NCBI RefSeq assembly: GCF_029952525.1
Contig: NZ_JASAOF010000030.1
Span: 1 to 64,000, forward strand
Reading direction: 5' to 3'
Length of the DNA: 64,000 bases
Source: Saccharopolyspora ipomoeae
GTDB lineage: Bacteria > Actinomycetota > Actinomycetes > Mycobacteriales > Pseudonocardiaceae
Shown: positions 26,609 through 34,103 of the stretch, in pieces
Layout of the letters: every line of letters starts with the position of its first letter
Numbering within the stretch: the stretch's first letter is position 1
Translations under genes and position numbers: made by a program
The notes under the pieces: generated by a model
Database searches by the model: none
What the model saw: only the letters and a program-made list of their open reading frames with translations
Told to the model about the DNA's origin: nothing

Positions 26609-27387
26609 CAGGACTGGGCGTCGGGGTTGCCGAGCTCCGCGGACATGCGAGCGGCGGCCCGCAGCGCCGCGCCCGTGAGCCGCTCGCGCACCTCGGCGTC
26701 GGCCACGCGCGAACCCGGTGCGGTGATCGTGACGCTCGACAGCACGTGGTCGTCGCCGTCCCGGATCGGCGCCGACACGGCCCACGCGTCCGGGTCGAGC
26801 TCGTTCTCGCACACCGCGTAGCCCTTCTCGCGGACCTGCTTGAGCACGTGCATCACGTCATCGACGTGATGCGGCGTTCCAGCGGTGTACTCGGTGAGAT
26901 CGGCTTGTTCGAGCAGGGCTCGCACCATCTCCTCGTCGAGGTGGGCGAGTATCGCGCGGCTCGACGCGGCGGCGTGCAGCGGCATCTCCTGCCCGATGCG
27001 GACGAACAGCCGCAGCGCGTGCTCGGCCTCCACGATGGACACGCAGACCGGGGCGTCGCCGATGAGCTCGGTGAGGAACACCGTCTCGCCGGTCTCGTCG
27101 GCGGCTTCGGCGAGCGCCGCGGGCGGCTTGACGAGGCGGGCGCCGTGCGAGCCACCGCGGCCGGCGAGCGCCCGGGCGGCGCGGCCGACGAAATACCGCT
27201 TGGTGACGGGGGAGCGGCGGAGGTAGTCGGCCTGGTCGAGCGTGGTGAGGATGCGGTGCAGGCTGCCGAGCGGGATGTCGAGCTCGTCGTGCAGCTCTTG
27301 CAGGGTCAGGCCGGACCGCGCCGCACCGACCGCGTTGAGCACCTCCACGCTGCGAACGATGACCTCGAGTGGGCGTGCGGTGGTCAT
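26608..27387 (-). CDS. IclR family transcriptional regulator (orotate-type operon)
   Basis: 259-residue IclR protein: the winged HTH SGLTLQELHDELDIPLGSLHRILTTL (outline, residues 25-50), then the effector-binding domain with VCVSIVEAEHALRLFVRIGQ and a conserved C-terminal DDVMHVLKQVREKGYAVCENELDPDAWAVSAPI region (outline). It is co-translated with the asparaginase gene downstream and divergent from the operon at 27564-36189. A textbook IclR palindrome, TGGAAA-N4-TTTCCA, lies in the intergenic region and a near copy lies before the dihydroorotate dehydrogenase gene. It probably controls asparaginase and the whole ureide pathway. Activator or repressor is not decided. Confidence 0.92.
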   Translation of the reverse strand: MTTARPLEVIVRSVEVLNAVGAARSGLTLQELHDELDIPLGSLHRILTTLDQADYLRRSPVTKRYFVGRAARALAGRGGSHGARLVKPPAALAEAADETGETVFLTELIGDAPVCVSIVEAEHALRLFVRIGQEMPLHAAASSRAILAHLDEEMVRALLEQADLTEYTAGTPHHVDDVMHVLKQVREKGYAVCENELDPDAWAVSAPIRDGDDHVLSSVTITAPGSRVADAEVRERLTGAALRAAARMSAELGNPDAQS

Positions 27388-27495
27388 CGGCGTGCTCTCC
27401 TCCCGTGCTCGTCGTGCGTCGTCGGCAACCCTAGCTGAGCCGCGACCGGGGTTGACAACGTCGCGAACGGTCGTTCAAGCTCAGCCTAACCGAAC

Positions 27496-27511
27496 TGGAA
27501 ACATCTTTCCA
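27496..27511. promoter_or_regulatory. IclR operator 1
   Basis: TGGAAACATCTTTCCA is a perfect 6-bp dyad with a 4-bp centre. It closely resembles the known E. coli IclR consensus (TGGAAAT-N-ATTTCCA). It lies between the divergent IclR and OCD-family genes, 52 bp before the latter. A TTGACA box at 27452-27457 lies upstream. Confidence 0.75.
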
Positions 27512-27563
27512 ATATGAGTGTCGGTGGGGTGGCGGGCGGAACTCGGCCGCCGGGAAGGAAGGC

Positions 27564-28436
27564 ATGCCGCGGATCCTGACCGACCACGACGTCGACGCGC
27601 TGCTGCCGCCCCCGCGAGCGCTCGCGGACGTGCGCACGGCGTTCGAGCTGCTCGGCGCAGGGGAGGCGTGGGACGAACCGCGCCGCCGCAGCACCGGCGG
27701 GAACGTCACGCTCAACGTCATGTCCGCGATCGCGCCGACGCTCGACGCGGTGGCCGTGAAGTCGTACCCGGTGGTGCGCACCGGCACGAATCGCGCGAGC
27801 GCGATCGCGGTGGTCGTCTACACCTGCGAGACGGTTTGCCTGCTGGGAACCGGTTTTCAGGCACCGGCGCAGGTGAGCGCGCTCGTCGACGTGCTGCCGA
27901 AGCTGCGCCGAGTGCTGGTCGTCGGACGCGACGCGACGCGGGCAGCCGCCACCGCGGGCGGGCTGCGGCTGGCGCATCCCCGGCTGGACGTCGAGGCCGG
28001 GACGAGCCCGGAGCGCGCGGTGCCGCGCGCCGACGTCGTGATCACCGCGACGGGCGCGGTCGAGCCGCTCTTCGACGGCGGACTGCTGCGCGCGGGCACG
28101 CACGTCAACGCGGTCGGCAGCAATCACGCCGCACGCAGGGAGCTCGACCGGTCGGCGTTCCAGCGGGCGGCGCACGTCGCCGTCGACTCGGCGGCGGTCG
28201 CCGCGCTCGAATGCGGAGATCTGCTCGCGAACGGGCTCGATCCCGCCGAGGCGACCGAGTTCGCCGACATCGTCGCGGGCCGGGTTCCCGGCAGGGGAGA
28301 CGGGGACGACATCACGGTCTTCGAATCGCACGGGCTCGCCATCCAGGACCTGGTGTGCGCGGTCGGCGTGCTCGACGGAGCGCGGGAACCGGGCGCAGCC
28401 GCGGAAGTCCCAGGAGAATCAGGAGAAGACGCATGA
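27564..28436 (+). CDS. Ornithine cyclodeaminase/mu-crystallin family protein with internal deletion
   Basis: 290-residue member of the OCD/mu-crystallin family (ketimine or iminosuccinate reductases, alanine dehydrogenase, ornithine cyclodeaminase). Visible are the VAVKSYP lysine segment, the Rossmann motif LLGTGFQAPAQ, NAVGSNHAARRELD, and the DDITVFESHGLAIQD C-terminal signature. Relative to the family there is an in-frame gap of roughly 35-40 residues between AIAVVVY and CLLGTGFQA, which removes the LxDG...LTxxRTGA block containing the substrate-binding arginine. Family proteins are usually 310-340 residues. It may be inactive, structural or altered in function. It is the first gene of the operon, and its stop overlaps the next ATG. 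Confidence 0.82.
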   Translation: MPRILTDHDVDALLPPPRALADVRTAFELLGAGEAWDEPRRRSTGGNVTLNVMSAIAPTLDAVAVKSYPVVRTGTNRASAIAVVVYTCETVCLLGTGFQAPAQVSALVDVLPKLRRVLVVGRDATRAAATAGGLRLAHPRLDVEAGTSPERAVPRADVVITATGAVEPLFDGGLLRAGTHVNAVGSNHAARRELDRSAFQRAAHVAVDSAAVAALECGDLLANGLDPAEATEFADIVAGRVPGRGDGDDITVFESHGLAIQDLVCAVGVLDGAREPGAAAEVPGESGEDA

Positions 28437-29851
28437 GGTTGCACATCACGGGTGGCCGGTTGGTCACCCCGGCAGGCGTGCTCGACGCGGACCTGCTGTG
28501 CGTGGACGGCAAGATCGCGGCGATCCTCGATCGCGGCGCCGAGGTCGAGGCCGACGAGCGGTACGACGCCGGGGGCAAGCTCGTGTTCCCCGGGTTCATC
28601 GACCCGCACGTGCACTCCCGCGACCCCGGGGCGAGTCACAAGGAGGACTTCGACCACTCGACGCGCGGTGCGCTCGTCGGTGGCGTGACCACCGTGCTGG
28701 AGATGCCGAACGCGATCCCGCCGGTCGACTCCGCGGAGGTGTTCCAGGAGCGCCGTCGGCAGCACGAACAGCACGCGTGGACGGACTTCGGGCTGTGGGG
28801 CCTCGCGCTGGGCGAGACGAACATCGACCAGATCGGCCCGCTGTTCGAGGCCGGCGCGGTCGCGGTGAAGCTGTTCTGGGGTTACGCGCTGCACAAGGAG
28901 ACGCGCTCGCTGGTCTACAACGTCGGCGACGAGAAGCCCGAGAACCTGCTGCCGCCACCGCCGAACGGCCAGGTGCTGCAGCTGTTCGCCGAGGTCGCCA
29001 AGCACGGTGGTGTGCTGGCGGCGCACTGCGAGGACAAGGACGTGCTCGCGACCAGCCAGGAGGCGCTCGGCCACCCCATCGAGTCCTACGAGGACCTCCT
29101 CGCCGCGCGGCCCGCGGTCGCCGAGGCCACGACGATCTCCATCGCCTCGCAGTTCGCGAAAGCCACCGGATGCCGGTTCCACGTCGTGCACCTCGCGTCG
29201 GAGATGGGCCTCGACGCCGTGCGCACGGCGCAGCGCAACGGCGTGTCGGTCAGCGCGGAGACCTGCCCGCAGTACCTGACGCTGACCGACGCCGACTACC
29301 CGAAGGTCGGCCCGGTGATGAAGGTGTACCCGCCGGTGCGCGGGCAGGGCGACCAGGACGCGCTGTGGGAGGGCTTCAACGACGGCGCCATCTCGTCGGT
29401 CGGCTCGGACCACGCGCCGCACACCGTCGAGGAGAAGGCGCGCGGCTTCGAAACCCAGCCCGCGGGCGCGGTCGGCTGCGAGACCTTCGGCCCCGTGCTG
29501 CTGGACGCGTTGGCGCGCGGCAGGACCACCGCGGAACGGCTCGCGGCGGTGGCCTCGACGGACACCGCGAAGTTCTACGGGCTCTACCCGCGCAAGGGCG
29601 TCATCCGGCCGGGCAGCGACGCCGACCTGGTCATCGTCGACCCCGAACTGCGCCGGACGGTGCGCAACGACGAGCTGATCGCGAAGCAGCCGGTGAGCCC
29701 GTGGAACGGCTTCGAGCTGGTCGGCGGCCCCGTCGCAACGGTGCTGGGCGGCCAGGTCGTCGTGCGCGATCGGGAGATCGTCGCCGAGCGGCGCGGCCGC
29801 TTCGTCGCAGCCGACCACTCCGCGCACCGCGCCGATCGGCAGACGGCATGA
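28433..29851 (+). CDS. Dihydroorotase/allantoinase-type cyclic amidohydrolase
   Basis: 472-residue metal-dependent cyclic amidase. The binuclear metal site is complete: His59-x-His61 in DPHVHSRDPG, Lys146 (carbamylation site) in VKLFWG, His198 in AAHCED, His253 in VVHLAS, and Asp326 in GSDHAPH. Arg63 after HxH and Asn93 in LEMPNAIPP are the positions that bind the substrate carboxylate in dihydroorotases; dihydropyrimidinases lack them. It should therefore open dihydroorotate (to N-carbamoyl-aspartate) or an allantoin/carboxylated-hydantoin analogue. It overlaps the preceding and following genes by ATGA, so stoichiometric co-translation is likely. The biosynthetic pyrC normally sits with pyrB/carA, which are absent here. 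Confidence 0.9.
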   Translation: MRLHITGGRLVTPAGVLDADLLCVDGKIAAILDRGAEVEADERYDAGGKLVFPGFIDPHVHSRDPGASHKEDFDHSTRGALVGGVTTVLEMPNAIPPVDSAEVFQERRRQHEQHAWTDFGLWGLALGETNIDQIGPLFEAGAVAVKLFWGYALHKETRSLVYNVGDEKPENLLPPPPNGQVLQLFAEVAKHGGVLAAHCEDKDVLATSQEALGHPIESYEDLLAARPAVAEATTISIASQFAKATGCRFHVVHLASEMGLDAVRTAQRNGVSVSAETCPQYLTLTDADYPKVGPVMKVYPPVRGQGDQDALWEGFNDGAISSVGSDHAPHTVEEKARGFETQPAGAVGCETFGPVLLDALARGRTTAERLAAVASTDTAKFYGLYPRKGVIRPGSDADLVIVDPELRRTVRNDELIAKQPVSPWNGFELVGGPVATVLGGQVVVRDREIVAERRGRFVAADHSAHRADRQTA

Positions 29852-31194
29852 GTTCCGTCGAGGAACTCACCTCGGGCGTGCGCGCGGCGATCGAGCAGGC
29901 GTGCGCACTCGCGCGGGAACCCCTGTCCGACGACGTGCGCCGGCACGCGGCGCACGTCGTCGCCGACGCGGTCGGCGTGAGCATCGCCGGTGGTCGGACC
30001 GCCGAGATGACGCGCCTGCGCGGAGCCGACGACGAGCTCGGCGGGCCCCCACCGGCGGGTGGCTCGACCGTGCTGGCCGCGGGCGCCGAGCTCGCGTCGG
30101 CCGAGCACGCCGCGTTCCACAACGCGACCGCGGGCAGTTTCCTCGAACTCGACGAGGGCACCCGTCCGACGGGCCACCCGGGCATGCACCTCGTGCCCGC
30201 GGCGCTCGCCGTGGCCGAGGCGACCCATCGGTCCGGGGCGGCGCTGCTCGGCGCGGTCGTCGCGGGTTACGAGGTGAGTTCCAGGCTGCTCGCGGTGTTC
30301 CGGCTGCGACCACCGACGCATCCGCACGGCCACCTCGCCGGGATGGGCGGTGCCGTGGCCGTGGCGCTGCTGCTCGACGAGGACCCGCTGGCGGCCGCGG
30401 CGATCGCGGCGACGACGCCGGTCGTGCCCGTCTGGAACGCCTGCTACGTCGGCGCGACCGCGCGCAACACGGCGATGGGGCTGGCCGCGCAGACGGCCGT
30501 GCGCTCGATCCGGTTGCTGCGCGCGGGTTTCACCGGTTCCATCGAATCGATCCCCGCGCTGTTCGGAGGGCTGACCGGCCAGCCGGTGGACGATGCGGCG
30601 TTGCGGGAGCCGGTGGAGCACGCGCGGCCGCGGATCCTGCGCAACTACTTCAAGCGGCACAGCGCGTGCGCGCTGACGCACGGCGCGATCGACGCCGTGC
30701 TGTCGTTGCCGGCTGTACCCGTGGCGGACATCGAGTCGGTCGAGATCCACACCGTCGGCAACAACCTCAAGCTGGACAGGCAGCCGGCTCCGAACGACCT
30801 GTCGGCGCGGTTCTCGTTGCCCTACGCGGTCGCGGCGGCGCTGACGCATCGCGCGTCGACGGTCGAGACCTTCGACTACGACCCCGATGTGGCGGGGCTG
30901 GCCGCGAAGGTCGCGGTCAGCGCGAAGCCGGAGTTCGACCGGCGCTGGCCGGACCACGCGCCGACGGAGGTCGTCGTCCGCACCTCGGCCGGGACGTTGT
31001 CGGCGGTGGTGGACGACCCGCGCGGGCACCATCACGACCCGCTGTCGTCCGACGAGCTGCGCGCGAAGTTCGTCGGCCTCGTCGGTGGCGCGCAGGTCGA
31101 TGAGACCGCGCTGTGGCAGCGGATTCTCGCGCTCCCCGATGTCGACGACTGCTCCGAGGTGCTCCGTCCGCTGCGCGCTGTGTCACCCGTGTAG
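29848..31194 (+). CDS. MmgE/PrpD family protein
   Basis: 448-residue member of the MmgE/PrpD superfamily (2-methylcitrate dehydratase, cis-aconitate decarboxylase, iminodisuccinate epimerase). Typical segments: ADAVGVSIAGG near the N-terminus, HNATAGSFLELDEG, HPGMHLVPAALAVAE, and KRHSACALTHGAIDAVLSL in the middle. Family activity ranges from dehydration to epimerisation at carbons next to carboxylates, so the reaction is not predictable. Between an amidohydrolase and an orotate-reductase-like gene, racemisation or epimerisation of a ring or carbamoyl intermediate is a reasonable guess. Start ATG overlaps the upstream stop. Confidence 0.87.
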   Translation: MSSVEELTSGVRAAIEQACALAREPLSDDVRRHAAHVVADAVGVSIAGGRTAEMTRLRGADDELGGPPPAGGSTVLAAGAELASAEHAAFHNATAGSFLELDEGTRPTGHPGMHLVPAALAVAEATHRSGAALLGAVVAGYEVSSRLLAVFRLRPPTHPHGHLAGMGGAVAVALLLDEDPLAAAAIAATTPVVPVWNACYVGATARNTAMGLAAQTAVRSIRLLRAGFTGSIESIPALFGGLTGQPVDDAALREPVEHARPRILRNYFKRHSACALTHGAIDAVLSLPAVPVADIESVEIHTVGNNLKLDRQPAPNDLSARFSLPYAVAAALTHRASTVETFDYDPDVAGLAAKVAVSAKPEFDRRWPDHAPTEVVVRTSAGTLSAVVDDPRGHHHDPLSSDELRAKFVGLVGGAQVDETALWQRILALPDVDDCSEVLRPLRAVSPV

Positions 31195-31265
31195 CGGGCG
31201 TGTTTCGGCCTCGCGCGAGCTCTTGACAGCCGTGGTGTGCCGGGGAGAAGCTCCCGTTCTCGTAG

Positions 31266-31281
31266 TGAAAAGAGGTTTCCA
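31266..31281. promoter_or_regulatory. IclR operator 2 (one mismatch)
   Basis: TGAAAAGAGGTTTCCA matches operator 1 at 27496 in both arms except one base, with the same 4-bp centre. It overlaps the ribosome site and ends 2 bp before the TTG start of the dihydroorotate dehydrogenase gene. A TTGACA box at 31223-31228 suggests an internal promoter. Confidence 0.6.
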
Positions 31282-31283
31282 CT

Positions 31284-32261
31284 TTGAAGGCGACAGCATT
31301 CGTCGACGAGACGCGGAGCCCGGCGACCACGGGCGTCCCACCGGTGGACCTGAGCGTCGGGCTCGGTGACCTCACGCTGGCGAACCCGGTGATGCCGGCC
31401 TCCGGCTGCTTCGGTCCCGAACTCGGCGGCCTCACGCGGGTCGAGGCGCTCGGTGCCGTCGTCACGAAGACCGTCTTCGTGCACGCCAGGCCGGGAAACC
31501 CGACCCACCGGATCACCGAGCTGCCGCACGGGATGCTCAACAGCGTCGGCATTCCGAGCGCCGGGGTGGTGCCGTTCCGCGAGGCGGGGCTCGGCGGGTA
31601 CGCGGGGCTCGGCGCGCCGGTCGTGGTGAGCGTCGGCGGACTGTCCGCGCAGGAGTACTGGGACGTCGTCGACGAGCTGTCGGAGTCGCCGCACGCCGCG
31701 TTCGAGGTGAACGTCTCCTGCCCCAACCTCGAACGCGGAGGTGCGACGCTCGACACCGACCCCCGCGCGATGGGCGAGGTCGTGGCCGGAGTGGTCGCGC
31801 GCAGCGCGAAACCCGTGTTCGTCAAGCTGAGCCCGCAGCTGCAGACGATCGGTGACGCGGTGCGAGCGGCCCGCGACGCCGGCGCGACCGCCGTGACGGT
31901 GTGCAACAGCTTCCCCGGCATGGCCGTCGACGCCCAGCAGCGGAGTTCCGCGCTGGGCAACGAGACCGGCGGCGTGTCGGGCCCGATCGTCAAGCCGCTC
32001 GCGCTGCGGCTCGTGTGGCTCGCCGCGCGCGCCGCCGACATCCCCGTCATCGGGTGCGGGGGGATCCGATCGGCGAGCGACGTCGCGGAGTTCCTCGTCG
32101 CGGGGGCCACCGCCGTCCAGATCGGAACCGCCACGTTCGCGCGGCCCCACCTGATGGCCCAGATCGTCGAGGAGCTCCCGGCACTGGCTGCGCGGCTCGG
32201 TGTCGCCTGCCTCGCGGAACTCATCGGCACCCTCTCCACTCAATCGGAGGACCAGCGATGA
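31284..32261 (+). CDS. pyrD: Class 1 dihydroorotate dehydrogenase (PyrD-B type)
   Basis: 325-residue FMN barrel enzyme. The active-site loop is EVNVSCPNLERGG with Cys146 as catalytic base, which marks class 1; class 2 enzymes have serine. IGCGGIRSASDVAEFLVAGATAVQIGT (outline) is the C-terminal FMN-phosphate site. With the PyrK-like gene at 35353 it would form a class 1B heterotetramer that exchanges electrons with NAD. Actinomycetes normally make pyrimidines with a class 2 quinone-linked enzyme, so this copy is probably catabolic and could reduce orotate to dihydroorotate. The TTG start has GAGG 8 nt upstream, overlapped by an IclR-type palindrome. Its stop overlaps the transporter ATG. Confidence 0.9.
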   Translation: MKATAFVDETRSPATTGVPPVDLSVGLGDLTLANPVMPASGCFGPELGGLTRVEALGAVVTKTVFVHARPGNPTHRITELPHGMLNSVGIPSAGVVPFREAGLGGYAGLGAPVVVSVGGLSAQEYWDVVDELSESPHAAFEVNVSCPNLERGGATLDTDPRAMGEVVAGVVARSAKPVFVKLSPQLQTIGDAVRAARDAGATAVTVCNSFPGMAVDAQQRSSALGNETGGVSGPIVKPLALRLVWLAARAADIPVIGCGGIRSASDVAEFLVAGATAVQIGTATFARPHLMAQIVEELPALAARLGVACLAELIGTLSTQSEDQR

Positions 32262-33565
32262 CCGAAGACGACGAGCAGAGAATGAGAGCGGCCGAGGAGG
32301 TTTCCGCCATCGGCGCGGAGGACGGACAGCCGCAGGAGGTCACGCCGTACGGCAAGAAGGCGGTCTTCGGCGCCACGGTCGGCTACGCGATGGACGGCTA
32401 CGATCTCCAGATCCTCGGCTTCGCCCTGCCCGCGATCACCGCGAGCCTCGGGCTCACCGATACCGAGGGCGGACTGCTCGCCACGATCACCCTGATCGGC
32501 ACGGTGACGGGCGCGATGTTCTTCGGCGCGCTCGCCGACCGCTTCGGCCGGGTGCGCGTCCTGACCTACTCGATCCTGCTGTTCGCGATCTTCACCGGGC
32601 TCACGGCGCTGTCGCAGGGATTCGTGGAGCTCGCGGTGTTCCGGTTCATCGCAGGCATGGGCATCGGCGGTGAGTTCGGCATCGGCATGGCGCTGGCCGC
32701 GGAAGCGTTCCCCGCCCTCAAGCGCGCACGTGCGACGTCGTGGGTCGGCGTCGGTTTCCAGCTCGGCGTCCTGCTCGCGGCGCTGATCTCGGCCCCGGTG
32801 ATCGCGTGGTGGGGCTGGCAGGGGCTGTTCGTGATCGGTGTCTTCCCCGCGCTCGTCGCGATCGCGCTGCGCATGCGGCTGGAGGAGCCGGAGGCGTTCG
32901 TCCGGTCCCGGGCGAGGGTCGAGGCGGGCGAGAAGCAGGAGAACCCGTACCGGCTGCTCGTCGCCGACGCGAGGACGATCCGCACGAGCCTCGGCATCGT
33001 GATCATCTGCTCGGTGCAGAACTTCGGCTACTACGGCATTCTCACGTGGCTGCCGACGTACCTCACCAAGCAGCTGGGGCTGAGCACCACCAACTCCGGG
33101 CTCTGGACGGCCGCCACCGTGATCGGCATGATCTCCGGGATCATGATCTTCGGCCAGCTGGCCGACCGGATCGGTCGCCGCCGCTCGTTCTGGATCTTCC
33201 AGGCCGGCGCGTTCATCTCGCTGTTCGCCTACAGCCAGCTCACCTCGCCGATGGCCGTGCTCATCGGCGGTGCCGTGATGGGCGTGTTCGCCAACGGCAT
33301 GCTCGGCGGCTACGGAGCGATCATCGCCGAGAACTACCCGACCGCGGCACGGGCGACGGCCCAGAACGTCCTCTTCGGAATCGGGCGTGGTGTCGGCGGG
33401 TTCGCTCCTCTCGTCGTGGCGCTCGTCGCCGGTTGGCAGGGGTTCGGCGCGGCGCTGGGCTTCCTCGCGCTGATCTACATCGTCGACATGGTGGCGATGC
33501 TGCTCATCCCGGAACGCGGTGGCAAGCGGCTCGACGGCGCGGTCGCGGACGGCGCTGTCGCGTGA
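32258..33565 (+). CDS. MFS transporter (aromatic acid/ureide:H+ symporter-like)
   Basis: 435-residue 12-helix major facilitator. The YAMDGYDLQILGFALPAI first helix (with the DGYD motif) and GALADRFGRVRVL loop are those of the aromatic acid:H+ symporter group (PcaK/BenK), and a second DRIGRRRS loop lies mid-protein. A cytoplasmic N-terminal extension of about 40 residues precedes helix 1. The ATG overlaps the dihydroorotate dehydrogenase stop, so it belongs to the ureide operon and most likely imports its substrate; orotate is a planar aromatic-like acid and would fit. Specificity is inferred from context only. Confidence 0.88.
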   Translation: MTEDDEQRMRAAEEVSAIGAEDGQPQEVTPYGKKAVFGATVGYAMDGYDLQILGFALPAITASLGLTDTEGGLLATITLIGTVTGAMFFGALADRFGRVRVLTYSILLFAIFTGLTALSQGFVELAVFRFIAGMGIGGEFGIGMALAAEAFPALKRARATSWVGVGFQLGVLLAALISAPVIAWWGWQGLFVIGVFPALVAIALRMRLEEPEAFVRSRARVEAGEKQENPYRLLVADARTIRTSLGIVIICSVQNFGYYGILTWLPTYLTKQLGLSTTNSGLWTAATVIGMISGIMIFGQLADRIGRRRSFWIFQAGAFISLFAYSQLTSPMAVLIGGAVMGVFANGMLGGYGAIIAENYPTAARATAQNVLFGIGRGVGGFAPLVVALVAGWQGFGAALGFLALIYIVDMVAMLLIPERGGKRLDGAVADGAVA

Positions 33566-33626
33566 CGGCGCGGACGCGTTGCGGGCTGACCGTTTCCGAC
33601 GCACGACTGCTGGAAAGCGAGGAATA

Positions 33627-34103
33627 GTGCCGAACACGACGACACCGACGTCTGCGCTGCGCGCGCTCGGCGTCGAGGCGGACACCTACGGTCCGACGGT
33701 CAACACCGGAGGCTCACCGCGCCACGTCGAGGTGCTCGGACGCGCTTTGGCGGAGGAGCTGCGCGCGTCGAACGCCGAAACGCTGGTCATCTGGAGCACG
33801 CCCGATGAGGCGGTGCTGGCCCACGCGGTCGCGCTGCAGCTCGGTGCGACCGTCCGGAGGGCGTCCGAAGTGGAGGGAATCCTGACGCTCGACGAGCCGA
33901 TCGCGGAGGGCCAGCGCGCCGCGCTCGTCGCGACCCGGTGGGAAGGTCGCTGGCTGGCGAAGCTGCGCGAGTTCGTCGTCGGCAGCGGTGGCGAGCTCGT
34001 GGCGGCCGCGGCCGTCGTCGGTTCCGAGGCGCTCGACGACGTCACCGGCCTCCCCACGGCGGCGCTCGTGCAGGCGCACGAGGCGGAGGAACTGCGCCGA
34101 TGA
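33627..34103 (+). CDS. Phosphoribosyltransferase-like protein lacking the PRPP loop
   Basis: 158 residues with the strand-helix order of a type I phosphoribosyltransferase (orotate PRTase-like): ETLVIWSTPDEAVLAHAVALQLG, then GILTLDEPIAEGQRAALVATRW, then GGELVAAAAVVG (outlines). Where real PRTases carry the acidic PRPP motif (two acidic residues plus TTG), this protein has LVATRWEGRWLAKL (residues 100-113), so PRPP binding and catalysis are not expected. The family assignment is by pattern only and is uncertain. GTG start with GCGAGG upstream; its stop overlaps the start of the M20 hydrolase gene. A ligand-binding or subunit role for orotate is possible. Confidence 0.6.
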   Translation: MPNTTTPTSALRALGVEADTYGPTVNTGGSPRHVEVLGRALAEELRASNAETLVIWSTPDEAVLAHAVALQLGATVRRASEVEGILTLDEPIAEGQRAALVATRWEGRWLAKLREFVVGSGGELVAAAAVVGSEALDDVTGLPTAALVQAHEAEELRR

